Below, piece after piece: positions 55,301 to 64,000 of a DNA stretch of 64,000 bases (the stretch's first letter is position 1; each line of letters begins with the position of its first letter). Under the pieces are notes generated by a model. The model was not told the DNA's origin, searched no databases, and was given only the letters and a program-made list of their open reading frames with translations. The DNA is from Thamnaconus septentrionalis (Eukaryota > Chordata > Actinopteri > Tetraodontiformes > Monacanthidae), in contig CM020513.1 in NCBI GenBank assembly GCA_009823395.1, forward strand, positions 19,098,501-19,162,500. The letters are read 5' to 3'. Made by a program: the position numbers and the translations under genes.

Positions 55301-56582
55301 TATATCATGTCAAAGATAATATTTAGAGTATCCATATACAATTAAGTCAAGTAATATTAAACTGATCTGTTACATAGGAAGTTTGGCAGTCAAACAGCAG
55401 AGCAAAAAACAATTTACATTCAAAAGAAGCATTTTAAAATTCTGCATTTAAAGGTTAAAATTGAAACAAGCAACTTGTGGCCCACTAGGCTTGTGTCTGT
55501 GACTTCCGCCTCTGCCGTCTGTCTCTGCTGTTTGCCTGACCACGCAAATCATTTCCTGAGGAAATAGTCCCAGTGCAACGTGTTCTGCTATCAATTTTAA
55601 TGCTGAGGGGAAGATAATCCGTTAACGTCATACACACAACATTAGTAGTAGTAGAGTATGCAGGCATGCTTGTCTACATGAACAGCTTGTAAGACTGCGA
55701 GTGCCTGCGCTTCTCAAGCTTCACACAATTGGGACCACGGTTGTAGAGTAACTCTTTTCATACATTAGTTCTAAATATTATTGTTGTCATTCAAGCAGAA
55801 ACGTATCAGGTTCTGCCTTTTTCGGCTGCTTCTCTTGAACAGTTTGTGGTTTTAAAGAAACTACCATGGCTGGGTGACGTCCAGCCATATCTGGCAGCTG
55901 GAAGCCAGGCAAATTAAAGTGCTTCTAACAGTTGATCATTTCTACATTTTCCTCTCTTTAACTTCCGTTACGAATGATAATGGTAAAGTGAAGCATGGCG
56001 GCCCATCACTGTGACATATTACTCAAATCAATTGAGGAATCAATTTCCTCTGAAGATTCACTAAATTAAAGCAGTTCCCAAAACAGATGATGCAAAGACT
56101 GATTACCAAGTTAAAAGTGAGGCCATCCAATCAATGGAAAAGGCTTCCCAATGCATCATATGGACATGTATACAAAAATGGCCAGAGTTAAAGTTACAAT
56201 TTACGATTAATAAACACCAGTGTGTTTGTGTACAGTGGCACTGAAGAGCCTAAGAAATCCGCACCAAGGTCAGCTCTTACCTGCGGTAGGTGTACAGGTA
56301 CGGCTGTCGGATGGCCTGAAGGGGAGCCCAGACCAGGAAGCCGAGCAAGGCGAAGGGCAGGGAGGCGAAGAGGAGAAGCAGGTAGAGGGGTGCGGAGATC
56401 AGGACACACAGGGTGAGGAATGAGCAGGGGTCCTGGGAGCGCTGACGCTTTTCCAGCGAGGTGGCCACACAGGAGGCCAGCAGCCGGTCCAAGAGCCAGT
56501 AGCAGGGGAAAACCAGGCTCCATGACAAGCCGTCCAGGAAGAGCAGACAGGTACTGGAGTAAGGGGCAGTGTGGAGGACCAT
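32637..56582 (-). CDS. smpd3: neutral sphingomyelinase 2 (smpd3), complete coding sequence in nine exons
   Basis: This membrane-anchored enzyme hydrolyses sphingomyelin to ceramide and phosphocholine at the inner leaflet of Golgi and plasma membrane. It acts in exosome release and in bone and cartilage growth. Nine exons join in phase into 721 codons (human has 655). Two hydrophobic segments lie at about residues 11-31 and 55-88. The catalytic DNase I-like fold shows LQEAFD (Glu423, equal to human Glu364), EDALAAKG (Asp490 and Lys495, the DK switch), GDLNFDN (Asp572, Asn574) and TDHLSV (Asp704, His705). Cys456-Cys457 match the human palmitoylated pair Cys395-396, and Cys53 and Cys59 match two of the three N-terminal ones. 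The extra length is in the linker, where eight CPxH motifs occur (residues 226-319). The frame is intact, with no sign of decay. Confidence 0.96.
33262..33308. repeat. AAAAG tract
   Basis: Impure AAG and AAAAG repeats in smpd3 intron 8. Confidence 0.9.
33838..33899. repeat. GA-rich purine tract
   Basis: Impure GA repeats in smpd3 intron 8; a GACA tract lies at 33732-33760. Confidence 0.85.
34376..34544 (-). CDS. smpd3: smpd3 coding exon 8
   Basis: Encodes [20 protein letters not shown], then [20 protein letters not shown] and [11 protein letters not shown] (residues 633-688). The GNGRRIDY block is the conserved late catalytic segment. The donor is GTACGA, less common, but it gives the correct phase into exon 9 and aligns with human DWKAEVEEF. 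Confidence 0.94.
34545..35394. other. smpd3 intron 7, mostly one mobile element
   Basis: Of 850 bases, 504 (34810-35313) belong to an inverted-terminal-repeat element. The remainder shows no feature. Confidence 0.6.
34810..35313. mobile_element. non-autonomous inverted-terminal-repeat element (MITE-like), 504 bp
   Basis: The left end AGCTGCATTTCCATTAC and the inverted right end AGCTGCGTTTCCATTAC match at 16 of 17 bases. There is no coding frame. A second, shorter copy with the same ends is at 17857-17953. Target-site duplications are not clear. The superfamily is not recognised. Confidence 0.65.
35395..35458 (-). CDS. smpd3: smpd3 coding exon 7
   Basis: Encodes [20 protein letters not shown] and QK (residues 611-632); human has GTLLDTNGLYDEDV here. 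The acceptor is TCATCAACAG and the donor GTAAGT; 64 bases. The upstream intron (35459-37305) and the downstream intron (34545-35394) are both clear. Confidence 0.93.
35459..37305. other. smpd3 intron 6
   Basis: Contains a CA-rich tract (35768-35802) and begins on the minus strand with a CA microsatellite (37271-37303). No coding signal is supported. Confidence 0.6.
37271..37303. repeat. TG/CA microsatellite abutting smpd3 exon 6 donor
   Basis: On the minus strand the intron reads GTAAC then CA repeats, so the repeat starts at the fourth or fifth intron base. Confidence 0.95.
37306..37395 (-). CDS. smpd3: smpd3 coding exon 6
   Basis: Encodes [20 protein letters not shown] and [11 protein letters not shown] (residues 581-611), close to human. 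The acceptor is TTTTTAACCCAG. The donor GTAACAC runs straight into a CA/TG microsatellite of about 32 bases, so the 5' splice site abuts a repeat. Confidence 0.95.
37922..38083 (-). CDS. smpd3: smpd3 coding exon 5 (GDxNFDN motif)
   Basis: Encodes [20 protein letters not shown] through [18 protein letters not shown] (residues 528-580). The metal/catalytic motif reads GDLNFDN where human has GDFNFDN; Asp572 and Asn574 are kept. The acceptor is ACCCATCAG and the donor GTGAGT; 162 bases. Confidence 0.96.
38311..38394. repeat. CA microsatellite, about 42 units
   Basis: Longest CA repeat in the window, in smpd3 intron 4. Confidence 0.97.
39032..39187 (-). mobile_element. LINE 3'-end fragment with CATC/ATGG tail
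   Basis: On the plus strand fourteen CATC units are followed by a body that reads on the minus strand GACAGCTGGGATAGGCTCCA. This is the well-known 3' end of fish L2/Rex-like elements, here severely truncated. Confidence 0.75.
40000..40116 (+). mobile_element. diverged LINE 3'-end fragment
   Basis: GCAACTTGTCCGGGTTGTAA and AGCGGTAATAGAAAATGGAT match the same 3' end type as the fragment at 39032-39187, in the opposite orientation and more diverged. It has only a short tail. Confidence 0.5.
40212..40540 (-). mobile_element. second copy of the same tRNA-derived SINE family
   Basis: The minus strand begins GTCGCTAGCTCAGGAGGTAG (A box), then a B-box-like GGCGTTTCAAATCC, then GTCCTTGGGCAAGGCACT. 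It ends AAAGGGCTATATAAATCCAA with a short ATT tail. It is longer in the middle than the copy at 26634-26880, so the two are different subfamilies. It lies in smpd3 intron 4. Confidence 0.8.
42205..42240. repeat. CA microsatellite near smpd3 exon 4
   Basis: About 18 CA units, 43 bases from the exon 4 donor. Confidence 0.95.
42283..42358 (-). CDS. smpd3: smpd3 coding exon 4
   Basis: Encodes [20 protein letters not shown] and LHAIE (residues 502-526), matching human VGYIACTHLHA. The HLHA segment carries catalytic-fold residues (T-H-L-H). The acceptor is CCCCCTGCAG and the donor GTACGG; 76 bases. A CA microsatellite (42205-42240) starts 43 bases past the donor. Confidence 0.95.
45745..46559 (+). 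mobile_element. 5'-truncated LINE with decayed reverse transcriptase end
   Basis: The first codons read [15 protein letters not shown], the FADD catalytic box of a LINE reverse transcriptase. They are followed by [17 protein letters not shown] and, after a frameshift, [14 protein letters not shown]. Later frames give [20 protein letters not shown] and the usual C-terminal remnants. Frameshifts and stops break it. It ends in ATGG repeats (46538-46559), the tail of L2/Rex-like fish LINEs. The clade is not certain. Confidence 0.85.
49086..49126. repeat. CA microsatellite
   Basis: CA repeat followed by ATGC units in smpd3 intron 3. Confidence 0.95.
49203..49242. repeat. TC microsatellite
   Basis: TC repeat in smpd3 intron 3. 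Confidence 0.9.
49316..49386. repeat. TC microsatellite
   Basis: Impure then pure TC repeat in smpd3 intron 3. Confidence 0.9.
53797..54745 (-). CDS. smpd3: smpd3 coding exon 3 (variable linker plus catalytic core)
   Basis: This 949-base exon encodes residues 185-501. It starts [20 protein letters not shown], then has the CPxH repeats (226-319), an acidic and Gly/Ser-rich stretch, a basic run KRPGRKRRH (391-399), and the core [20 protein letters not shown] with Glu423. It ends with Cys456-Cys457 and [13 protein letters not shown]. The acceptor is CCCTTGTTAG and the donor GTGAGC. Human has the same exon with a different, shorter linker. Confidence 0.96.
54343..54624 (-). repeat. smpd3: eight-copy CPxH protein repeat in smpd3
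   Basis: Within exon 3, [DEQ]CP[hydrophobic]H occurs eight times, with Cys at residues 226, 236, 250, 263, 276, 287, 301 and 316. The versions are CPIH, CPAH, CPLH, CPLH, CPVH, CPMH, CPVH and CPFH, spaced 10 to 15 residues apart. Codons differ between copies (TGC or TGT, four Pro codons), and spacers differ too, so this is not a fresh DNA duplication. Each unit offers a Cys and a His that could bind metal or heme; that is inference. Confidence 0.9.
54847..54919 (-). pseudogene. tRNA-like sequence (degenerate tRNA or SINE head) in smpd3 intron 2
   Basis: The minus strand has an A-box-like TGGCCGAACGGTTAA and a B-box-like GGTTCGAAGCC at tRNA spacing, with a possible anticodon arm around CTATTAT between them. 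The acceptor-stem halves do not pair and the T-stem is imperfect, so it is unlikely to be a working tRNA. It sits in a 272-base intron in the same direction as smpd3. I see no clear SINE body attached. Confidence 0.45.
55018..55269 (-). CDS. smpd3: smpd3 coding exon 2
   Basis: Encodes residues 102-184, including [20 protein letters not shown], the start of the catalytic fold, and [17 protein letters not shown], nearly identical to human. Asn in SSANVC corresponds to the Mg-site Asn of this phosphodiesterase family. The acceptor is ACCCTTTACAG and the donor GTAATG; length is 252 bases. Confidence 0.96.
56281..56582 (-). CDS. smpd3: smpd3 coding exon 1 (membrane anchor)
   Basis: Encodes residues 1-100, beginning [15 protein letters not shown], with two hydrophobic segments separated by [10 protein letters not shown] and ending QPYLYTYR. 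The human protein begins MVLHTTPF and follows the same pattern. The ATG has G at -3 and +4, a strong context. The donor is GTAAGA in phase 2. Human Cys54 is Ser here, so one of the three N-terminal palmitoylation cysteines is missing. Any upstream non-coding exon was not identified. Confidence 0.95.
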
Positions 56583-59500
56583 CTCTCTCCTTCTTTCTTT
56601 CTCTCTCTACCTCTCTGTTGCTCTCTCAGCTTGGACCCTCTGTCCACACCCACATACACACCTTACGCGGGCAATGTCAAAACCTGCTCCAGAGATTACA
56701 TAAAGAAAATAACTAGAATCTGAGCAGGACTCAACTGTAGACCCTAGACCCTTGTTGGATAGAGAGACACTACATGGTTTGAGTGATTTCTATCCTCAGG
56801 ATGTCTCAGTCTCGAGACCCCTCCCCTCAGCAGCTCCACACTCTACTGGAGGATGGGTAGAGCATTGTCAGGGGGCGGGGGATGTCCATCATGAGAGCCT
56901 CCCTGTCAGTGGTGGATCCGTGTCAAACAACTGTAGGATGGAGCAGCCGTTAAACATCAGCGTTTGTTGAGGACCTGCAAAGTGAGAGAATCAATAGCGG
57001 GACAGAGGAAGGGGATGGGAAGGGGGAGGGGACAAGAAGGAAAATCCATTATTGAGCTGTTCTGATGTAAGCTTGCTCGAAGCTGTATGAACATCATGGG
57101 GCACCAGGTGTCCGCTGGCAAATTACATTAACGCTTTGTCAATTAGGAAATCAAATCTAGTGATTTTGAAGACTTTATTGACCTAAACATGGCAGCTCTG
57201 TTTCGACCATGTTCTTCTAAATTTCCCATTCTTCGGATATTTACTGGGCAATGCTAATAATGCTAACAATGCTAGTGTAAAATAAATACTTATAGGAATC
57301 AGTAATACAGACTTCAAAGAAGTCTAAAAATGTAGTCAAGAAAAGAGTTTTTCCATGGTGAAATGAATACTTGTGACCAGCATAAAACCTGGTAGCACTG
57401 GTAACACTTGTCTCATGATACCAGGCAAACACTTGACATGTCTGTTTGTATGTGATTCTTTTGTGTTAAGTCTATATGATTTGATTTTGGACGAGTTGTC
57501 ATTTTCAACAGTTGTACGCTACATGTGTATCTTTGAACTTTTGCTCACATCTTTGACATTTTGCTTCATGCATTTGCAGATGTTGCCCACACTTGCAAGT
57601 GTTGCTTCAGTTTGGTAGCATTGCTGTAAAGCGTTTCCCTCTGTATTTTCCCAAAAGGAAATGCATGAAGGGTGTAATTCCCAGGAGCCAAGGTGATAAA
57701 TGGTCACAGAGAGGATGCCAATCAATGACACTAACCCCCATGTGGAAAGACCACGTCTCTTCCTGTATGATGACTTACCTTACACTCCTTAATGTTTACC
57801 AGCCCACTTTAATACCAACATGGCCAGAGTGGAAAGAGAATCAATTTCACCGACATGAATAAATGATGAACAGATTAATTCGCTCACGTCAACAGCCAGG
57901 AGGTTTAGGAACGGAGGCTTATTGTCCTCACTGTAACCTCACATCCCCCCCTGGAGACCACCAGAGAACAACAAGCCAAGCTTTCAAGTTAACTTACGGC
58001 CACATGATCCACAATCCATACCAGGCCCCACAGCTGGAGCGTGCCATATGTGCCAAACACAACGTGCTAACATGATACAATCAAACACCATCACACAGGA
58101 AACAAATACCTCCGACTGGACAATGTGGGGCAGAAACGGTAATGAACCATTTTACAGAGAAGACGGTGATGTGCTCTGAGTTAACAAAGCTTGACACGAG
58201 TGGAATCTCGCAAATATTTATATACTGATATAACAAATTCCCACAGTCACTGCTGCGGGAGCCATTCGTCACACAATCTAGTTTCTCTTCAGTGTGGCCG
58301 TTTCAGCGCAATAATTACGGCAGCGCGATCATCGCCGGATAATCGTCTCCGCTAACGTGAAAACCTTTGTGAGCGGTGAAGATTCACAGTGTGCCTGCCA
58401 GCGGGGCTGATGGCTCCGCGGGGTGACTGACACGCCACCTCTGCCTGGCTGACTTCTCGGCTGACCGGCCGACTGAGTAATATGCGATGGGATGACCTGC
58501 TGACTCACCAAGAGGCTAAGTCCCGACCATCAAGTCCGACAGACAGACTGATTAACTGTCTGAACAATTCACTCACTGCACTTGTGAGCATCTGGCAGAT
58601 TAATGGCTCAGCAGACAGCAGCCCACTTAGTCGGTGACGTATTTAGAACCTGAGAATTATTGTGCATAAAAAGAAAAAACCTGTGAAAATGGTGGTGGTG
58701 CTGGTGGATGGGTAAGTCACCAGCCAACACACTTAACTCTGGCATCCATTAATGGCAATGAATGTTGTCGTGCAGTCAAAGGGAACAGAGGCCGGTGAAT
58801 TAGAGGAAGGGAACAGGAGGTTCACCTCGTTACATAAACCCTAATCCTACACATTTTACCTCCCTCACCGCTGCCGGGCATTTCAGATAAAATTAGCAGC
58901 CCTTTCTCAGTTTAATACATCTCAGTTTTTACGTCAGCGTAACATTATTACTGAAATTGTTTTACAATGGCAAAGGACTAATTTACAAAATTAAAATAAA
59001 ATTAAAATATAGACTTATTAGTTCCCAAAATAATATAATTATGTTTTCTAGCTGGTTACATGAGGAGCTTTGTTCTATATGGAAACGTTATTGACTGATT
59101 TAGCGTTACATTTCCGATTAAATTTCAATTGCCTTCGCTGAGTACCCAATAAAGGCTTAAAGAGCTGAACTTCACAGCTTTGTAACCAATGTGATTGTCT
59201 CTCCTCCTGTGGTTCAACAACTTTTTTTGTCAAGGTTGAATTCACAACTCTCTGTGGTTCACAATTCAAAACTTAACAAAGGCCCTCTATTTCCACCTGG
59301 CATTGAAATGACTGTTTCATAATAACATTTCTGTGGCATTTCCAACTGCTGTTGTCGAGAATCTCAAGCGTCTCCCGCTGAGATTCCCACGCTGAGTGAC
59401 TTCTCTGCTTCCTGCTCAACTCAGTGCTGCGTCCTCATCAGTCCCCGCAGACAAATAATTGATAGCTGACAGCGTCCATTTCGTTCTTTGACAGAGTCTC

Positions 59501-62500
59501 TCTCAGTTAGAGTCGTCTCTCTTGTCTACTAAAACTCCCTTCAGTTCTGTTCCCAGCTTCAGCCACCACCAGTACACACAAAGCGCTTTATAAAACTAAC
59601 TACTGGATGAAGATTGACAATGTATTTTCTCTCAAGCTTTTGCACCCATCAGTCACATTGTTTGTCACATTGTCTGACCATTGCTGGAAATTGTTTTGAG
59701 ATTGACTCATAATCCATCGTCTGTGCCCGTAAAGTGTCTTTATATCGGCACTTTTTCGTGGCCAAGTGCTTGCCGGTCACAATCGGGTGACAAAAAGTGC
59801 ATTCTAATGACGAGTCTAAAGGGGGAAACTCGGCCTCAGTCTTCATTTTTGATTCTGCAGATGTTCTCAACGGAGTGAGCCGGGAAGACCTATTCTCAAT
59901 CATGGGCGATTTATCAGCGACACACAAACTGTCGCATTTTGTCTTATCAAGGGAAACAGCAGTGCATAATTCATAGCGGAGCCCAGTCTTCCGGGCAAAG
60001 AGTGTTCAGCAGCAGATCTGTGGAGACTGGCAGAGAGAAGAATTGCATCTGGAGCTCTTTATCCTCGTCTACTGACGAGGATTTAATCTGCTGGCAGTGT
60101 TGAGCGTCAATTAAAGAACATGTTTTTTGAAAAAAAAATGATTTGGGCTTATTTTCAGGGTGAGAAGAGGTTTCAGGGCCAACTGGCTGGGCAGCGTTGT
60201 TATCGTACATTAGCTTATGTCAAAACTTTTTTGTTTGTAACAAATCTCCACAGGGGTATATGTCCCCGTCAGCAAAAACACAGGTCACTTATATTTGGTG
60301 TAGCTGTCCAGTTACTTATTGTTAAGCCCAATGGGAGAGCAAGAACCTAGTATTGTTACAAAGGGGCGAATCAACCCGAGAACACATGGCCCTGTCTAAT
60401 CAGGCTTGAACACCTTCAAGATCCAAAGAGAGCCGAGGAAAATTCATCACATCAAATGTGAGAAGTCACAATCTTTGCAACTCTATTTTTTATTTTTTTT
60501 TATTTTTTTTTACAAAAAGTGGAACCAGAGGGGAAAAAAGAGACGACTGCTGAGGTCTCTCTCCACAGCCAATCAATACTCCTCTGTCAAATCCAGAAAA
60601 TCTTTCTCTTTTCCCTGCTGTTAATTAGTTATCACCAGCCCACTGAGTGTTCGCTGAACCCACCTCGACATCAGCCACATATGCTGCGCGTTATTAGCCA
60701 TGCATTCCAAGCCCACCCTTTCGAATTCAGGTCAACACGAAGCATCACTCCTCTTCGCCACCACGGCCATCTCGGCTCCGCAGTGAAGTCTCTCTACACA
60801 CAAAGATTCATCTCAAGAAATGATGACTTATTCAGCAGCCAAAGATATGTTTCCCAATATGTTTTCAAGGCTGTGGACTGTGATGAATAGGCAACACCTG
60901 CAGAAGCTGTAGTGTGGACTGGAAAACAGTATCAAAACTATGAAGACCTAAGAACAAACAATGACAAAGTATATAGGACTAGTATTGTTAATACTTTATC
61001 ATTATGAATCACGAGGCATTGCTCTTTGCAGCGCATTGTGCATCCACCTGGAATGAAATTTGTTACATAAATAATATATAAAGAAAGTTTTGCTCGCTTG
61101 GAAGCAGTCCCGGCTTCTGATGCTGCCAAAAGAAAGTAAGAGAACAAAGCAAAGAAGAAAACAAAAAACAATAGCCCATGTATTCACTGAATATCCCAAA
61201 AAATCCTTTTAATAGAGTAAATATTTTGATTGTCTGTGAGCCCACAGCATTAATGAATCCCACGGGAACAGCCTATTTTGCATTACAGAGTGATGAAAAC
61301 TCTCCGCTTGTGTTCGATATGAACGCGGTTTGATGAGCAGCGCTTTAATCAAAGAGCAGTGTGGGAGTTTGTCTCCTAATTAGATTGAAAAAAAGCAAAA
61401 CAAAAACAAAACAATGACACTCTAAATTAGCTTCCCCTCATTTACATACATAATCAACAATATGAATGGAATAAATGAGAACTGCTACCTGGCAGTTGAG
61501 TCGTGCCAGTACGATTCTTTGTCTCGTGTGTTCAGATTCACAATTTTTGTTTTTGTTTTGCCAACAGTTCACAGGTCACAGAGTTCCCTGCCAGTACAGA
61601 TGGGGGACACCTGACACACACCACCAGCCTCAGCAGCAGCCTGCACAAGCTGTTAGCACCAGGTTGTAAAACCTTTGCCTCTACCAGTTAGCGATGGAGA
61701 AAACTGGCATGTCAGGGTTGCTGCCCGTAAATCTTGGAGAATATTAGACATAAATCCTTAATCCTGCTGCCTCGCATGGTTCTCCATCTTCCTTTGGCCT
61801 TTCACTGCCACTGCAAATGGACAAAGCAATGGGAAGAGAGGCATGCCAGAGCAACGGCGCACTCGGCGCAGGCTTTTCACGCGATGGGTTGGATCGACCA
61901 TCGGAAATGAACGCGCTGATGGGATACGAACACACCGCCGCAATGGGGAAGTTAAACGGGACACTTAAATCACGACGCCAGGAGCTGAGGGATGAACGAC
62001 TGAGTGGTAGAACATGGAGCAATGATTTGTTCATGTTCACCTGCCTCAAAGAGAGCTCCTCAACCAGCCACGATCAATAGTGTCTGTCAGAATAAAAAAG
62101 AGACAAACTGCATGTGGGTGTTTTGTGTGTGTGTGTGTACGTGCGTGCGTTCGTGCGCATTTTAGAATAGAAGCCACTGCAGTAACCCGTCGATATCGTG
62201 TGTATTTACTGAATATCTGTGTGTTAGTGTGACGTCTGTGTGTGTGTGTGTGTGAACTCATCAATACAAGCAGAATGGGAGAGTGATCAATGGCCTGCTT
62301 TTGTTACGCGCACACAGACACACACACACGCACGCACGCACGCAGCACTGGGCTTTAAAATATGTGAGGAGGGAACAGTGGTAAAGCAAACAGCAGCATC
62401 TGGCACAAACTCAAACGGTGCACACGATGGTGGTGATGTCCTCCCCGAGTCTGATGCTTCATTTCATGTCCCTCTCTCTCGTTGACCCCCCTCACCGTCA

Positions 62501-62528
62501 AGCAAGTACAGCCAAGTACTTCTGCTGT

Positions 62529-62552
62529 GCTGCTGCTGCTGCTGCTGCTGCT
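62529..62552. repeat. CTG trinucleotide tract
   Basis: About eight CTG units; not in a supported coding frame. Confidence 0.85.
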
Positions 62553-62685
62553 ATTGTGTTCAGGACAAATAGGAAATTAGCTCTTTCATTACGTGTGTCT
62601 GGACTCAAGCAGCGTCTGCAGGGAACAAGCACTTACAACAGCAAGAGGCTCATGCGGTAAACACACATGAATGCGTGCGCGCAGC

Positions 62686-62711
62686 ACACACACACACACA
62701 CACACACACAC
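62686..62711. repeat. CA microsatellite
   Basis: CA repeat upstream of smpd3. Confidence 0.9.
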
Positions 62712-62859
62712 GCAGACATGCAGAAGCCAGTGACGTCACTCTGCCCTCATGCTCTAGTGAGTTCTGTTGTCATGGCGACCTGATCCCATGCACTTTCTGA
62801 CTGTAGCGCTCGGGCTCACAGTCAGGTTGCAGCGTTTGGTCTCCAGCAAGCCTCCTGAG

Positions 62860-62860
<1 letters not shown>

Positions 62861-62911
<51 letters not shown>
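62861..62911. repeat. TG microsatellite, about 25 units
   Basis: TG repeat upstream of smpd3. Confidence 0.95.
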
Positions 62912-62916
<5 letters not shown>

Positions 62917-63179
62917 TGTCTGTGCCATGGATGTATTATAAAAACTGGATACCGGACTGGAGCAAAAAAAAATCCCATAGGCCCAAAAAGCATTTTTCCC
63001 AGAGACTGCAATACGAAAATAAATGCCTTCAAAACGGCTGACAGGACGACTGTGACCTGAAACGCGATTCATAGCAAATCTTTCTATTGTAGATTTTTCA
63101 ATTATGGTCTTTTAGTCATTTAAAAAATGATAAAGGCCAGAAAATCACCAGAAAAGAGTTTATTCCCAGCGTGACGCCA

Positions 63180-63510
63180 CGACGTCATACGTGCTGCTAG
63201 GTCTCAGCTCGTTCTGATTGGCTGCGTCCTGACGTGTCTGTAAGTGACGTTCTCCAGGATCGTTCTGATTGGCCAAATACATCATGTGACTTACAGAGGC
63301 ATGATGGGAAGTGACACTACTGCGCACGCTCTATGAGCCCATTAATGCGGAAGTCAAACACTTTTTCGGTGTATGAGCTAGGCGAGCGACTTCATCAAAT
63401 GACTGGGCCGCCATCTTGGCGTATTGGCCCCGCCCCCTTCCTTCCTTTCCTGCCTGAGTTCAAGCAATCTTAACGGAACGCACGTCTAATTGGCCCCAAC
63501 ACTTGGGTGA
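63180..63510. promoter_or_regulatory. candidate TATA-less promoter, possibly bidirectional
   Basis: This CpG-bearing block contains several inverted CCAAT boxes (ATTGG at about 63217, 63269, 63423 and 63491), CRE-like GACGTCA and TGACGT sequences, TGCGCACGC (NRF1-like), GCCGCCATCTTGGC (YY1-type) and CCCCGCCCCC (GC box). A GTGAGT donor lies at about 63508 on the plus strand and a GTAAGT donor at 63294-63289 on the minus strand. The minus side could be the smpd3 promoter; the plus side would start a gene beyond the right edge. Confidence 0.5.
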
Positions 63511-64000
63511 GTAACGTCGCTACTCTGGGCTGAGATCAGGTCTGTGCGGCCTCTCCTGTGCAGCACCATGTTTCTGCAGTCAGTGGAGGAGATGCGATGA
63601 GGTTTAATGATCCTCGGCATTTCAGAGCAGCGCGGAGGTCACGTGTCGTCCGTGCACGTCACAGCCGCTCATGGGAGGCGACCGGAAAACGCTGCTTTTC
63701 AGTCAGTCGTACGCGCGACATTACCTTTGCGTTAAGGCCATTTCGGTACAGTAGATCTTGATCTGGAACCAGAATCATCACTTTTTCTTTGTACACGTTC
63801 AGGTGCAAGCAGTCTTCAGAGGTGATATTGACTCAACCCTGGGAAGTACAAAACCACCATATTTCTTTTGAGCACTAGAGGAAAAACTAATTATTATTTT
63901 TTTTCATAGAACATTTTTATTCAGTGCCTTTCAGGCTTTTCAATGGTTCTGTTATTCTTTAACGCACTAAATGAGGCGCACTCACAAATTTAGTGGTATT
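63511..64000. other. right end of window, no supported gene
   Basis: May be the first intron of a rightward gene started from the promoter block at 63180-63510. CpG-rich to about 63730, then AT-rich. I find no coding exon that I can support. Confidence 0.35.

Larger units (their letters stand above)
56583..63179. other. region upstream of smpd3 start codon
   Basis: Holds CA/TG, CTG and T-rich tracts and probably one or more smpd3 5' non-coding exons or introns that I cannot place. The GC-rich patch at 61830-61990 has CpG dinucleotides but no recognisable coding product. No other gene is seen. Confidence 0.45.

Noticed and set aside
62529..62552. CTG repeat as a possible poly-Ala or poly-Leu coding tract
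   Set aside because: The surrounding frames are short and unsupported; it is treated as an ordinary microsatellite.

Overview
This is vertebrate nuclear DNA, almost certainly from a ray-finned (teleost) fish. It has split genes with GT-AG introns, many long microsatellites (CA, CT, ATT/AGT, GATA, CATC), fish-type tRNA-derived SINEs, L2/Rex-like LINE fragments whose 3' tails run into ATGG repeats, and hAT-like remnants. All three recognisable protein genes are on the minus strand. There is no bacterial-style operon; most of the window is intron or intergenic DNA.

Right to left, in the direction of transcription: (1) 56582-32637 is a complete gene for neutral sphingomyelinase 2 (smpd3). Its nine coding exons join in phase to give 721 codons plus a stop. 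The membrane-anchor exon is at 56281-56582, the large variable-region exon at 53797-54745, and the last catalytic exon ends with a stop at 32637. The variable region carries eight copies of a Cys-Pro-x-His motif that I do not recall in the human protein. This is the most unusual coding feature here. (2) 25875-24658 is a compact three-exon CC chemokine gene of 97 codons. (3) 22663-1391 holds the first five coding exons of a septin-7 gene, including the P-loop and the DTPGFGD switch. It continues past the left edge of the window.

The CpG-rich stretch 22664-23060 is the likely septin promoter. It has a perfect CRE palindrome next to a compound ATT/AGT microsatellite. A second promoter-like block (63180-63510) has repeated CCAAT modules, a YY1-type site and a GC box, with possible splice donors on both strands. 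It may serve smpd3, an unseen rightward gene, or both.

Non-coding highlights are two copies (504 bp and 97 bp) of one short inverted-terminal-repeat element, one of them filling most of smpd3 intron 7; a 37-bp perfect inverted repeat with a telomere-like loop; two hairpins near 26.6-27.0 kb; a tRNA-like sequence inside the 272-bp smpd3 intron 2; two full tRNA-type SINEs; and an unassigned open exon-like segment at 21280-21428 inside the septin gene. All gene assignments rest on reading the translation against remembered family sequences. No database search was possible.
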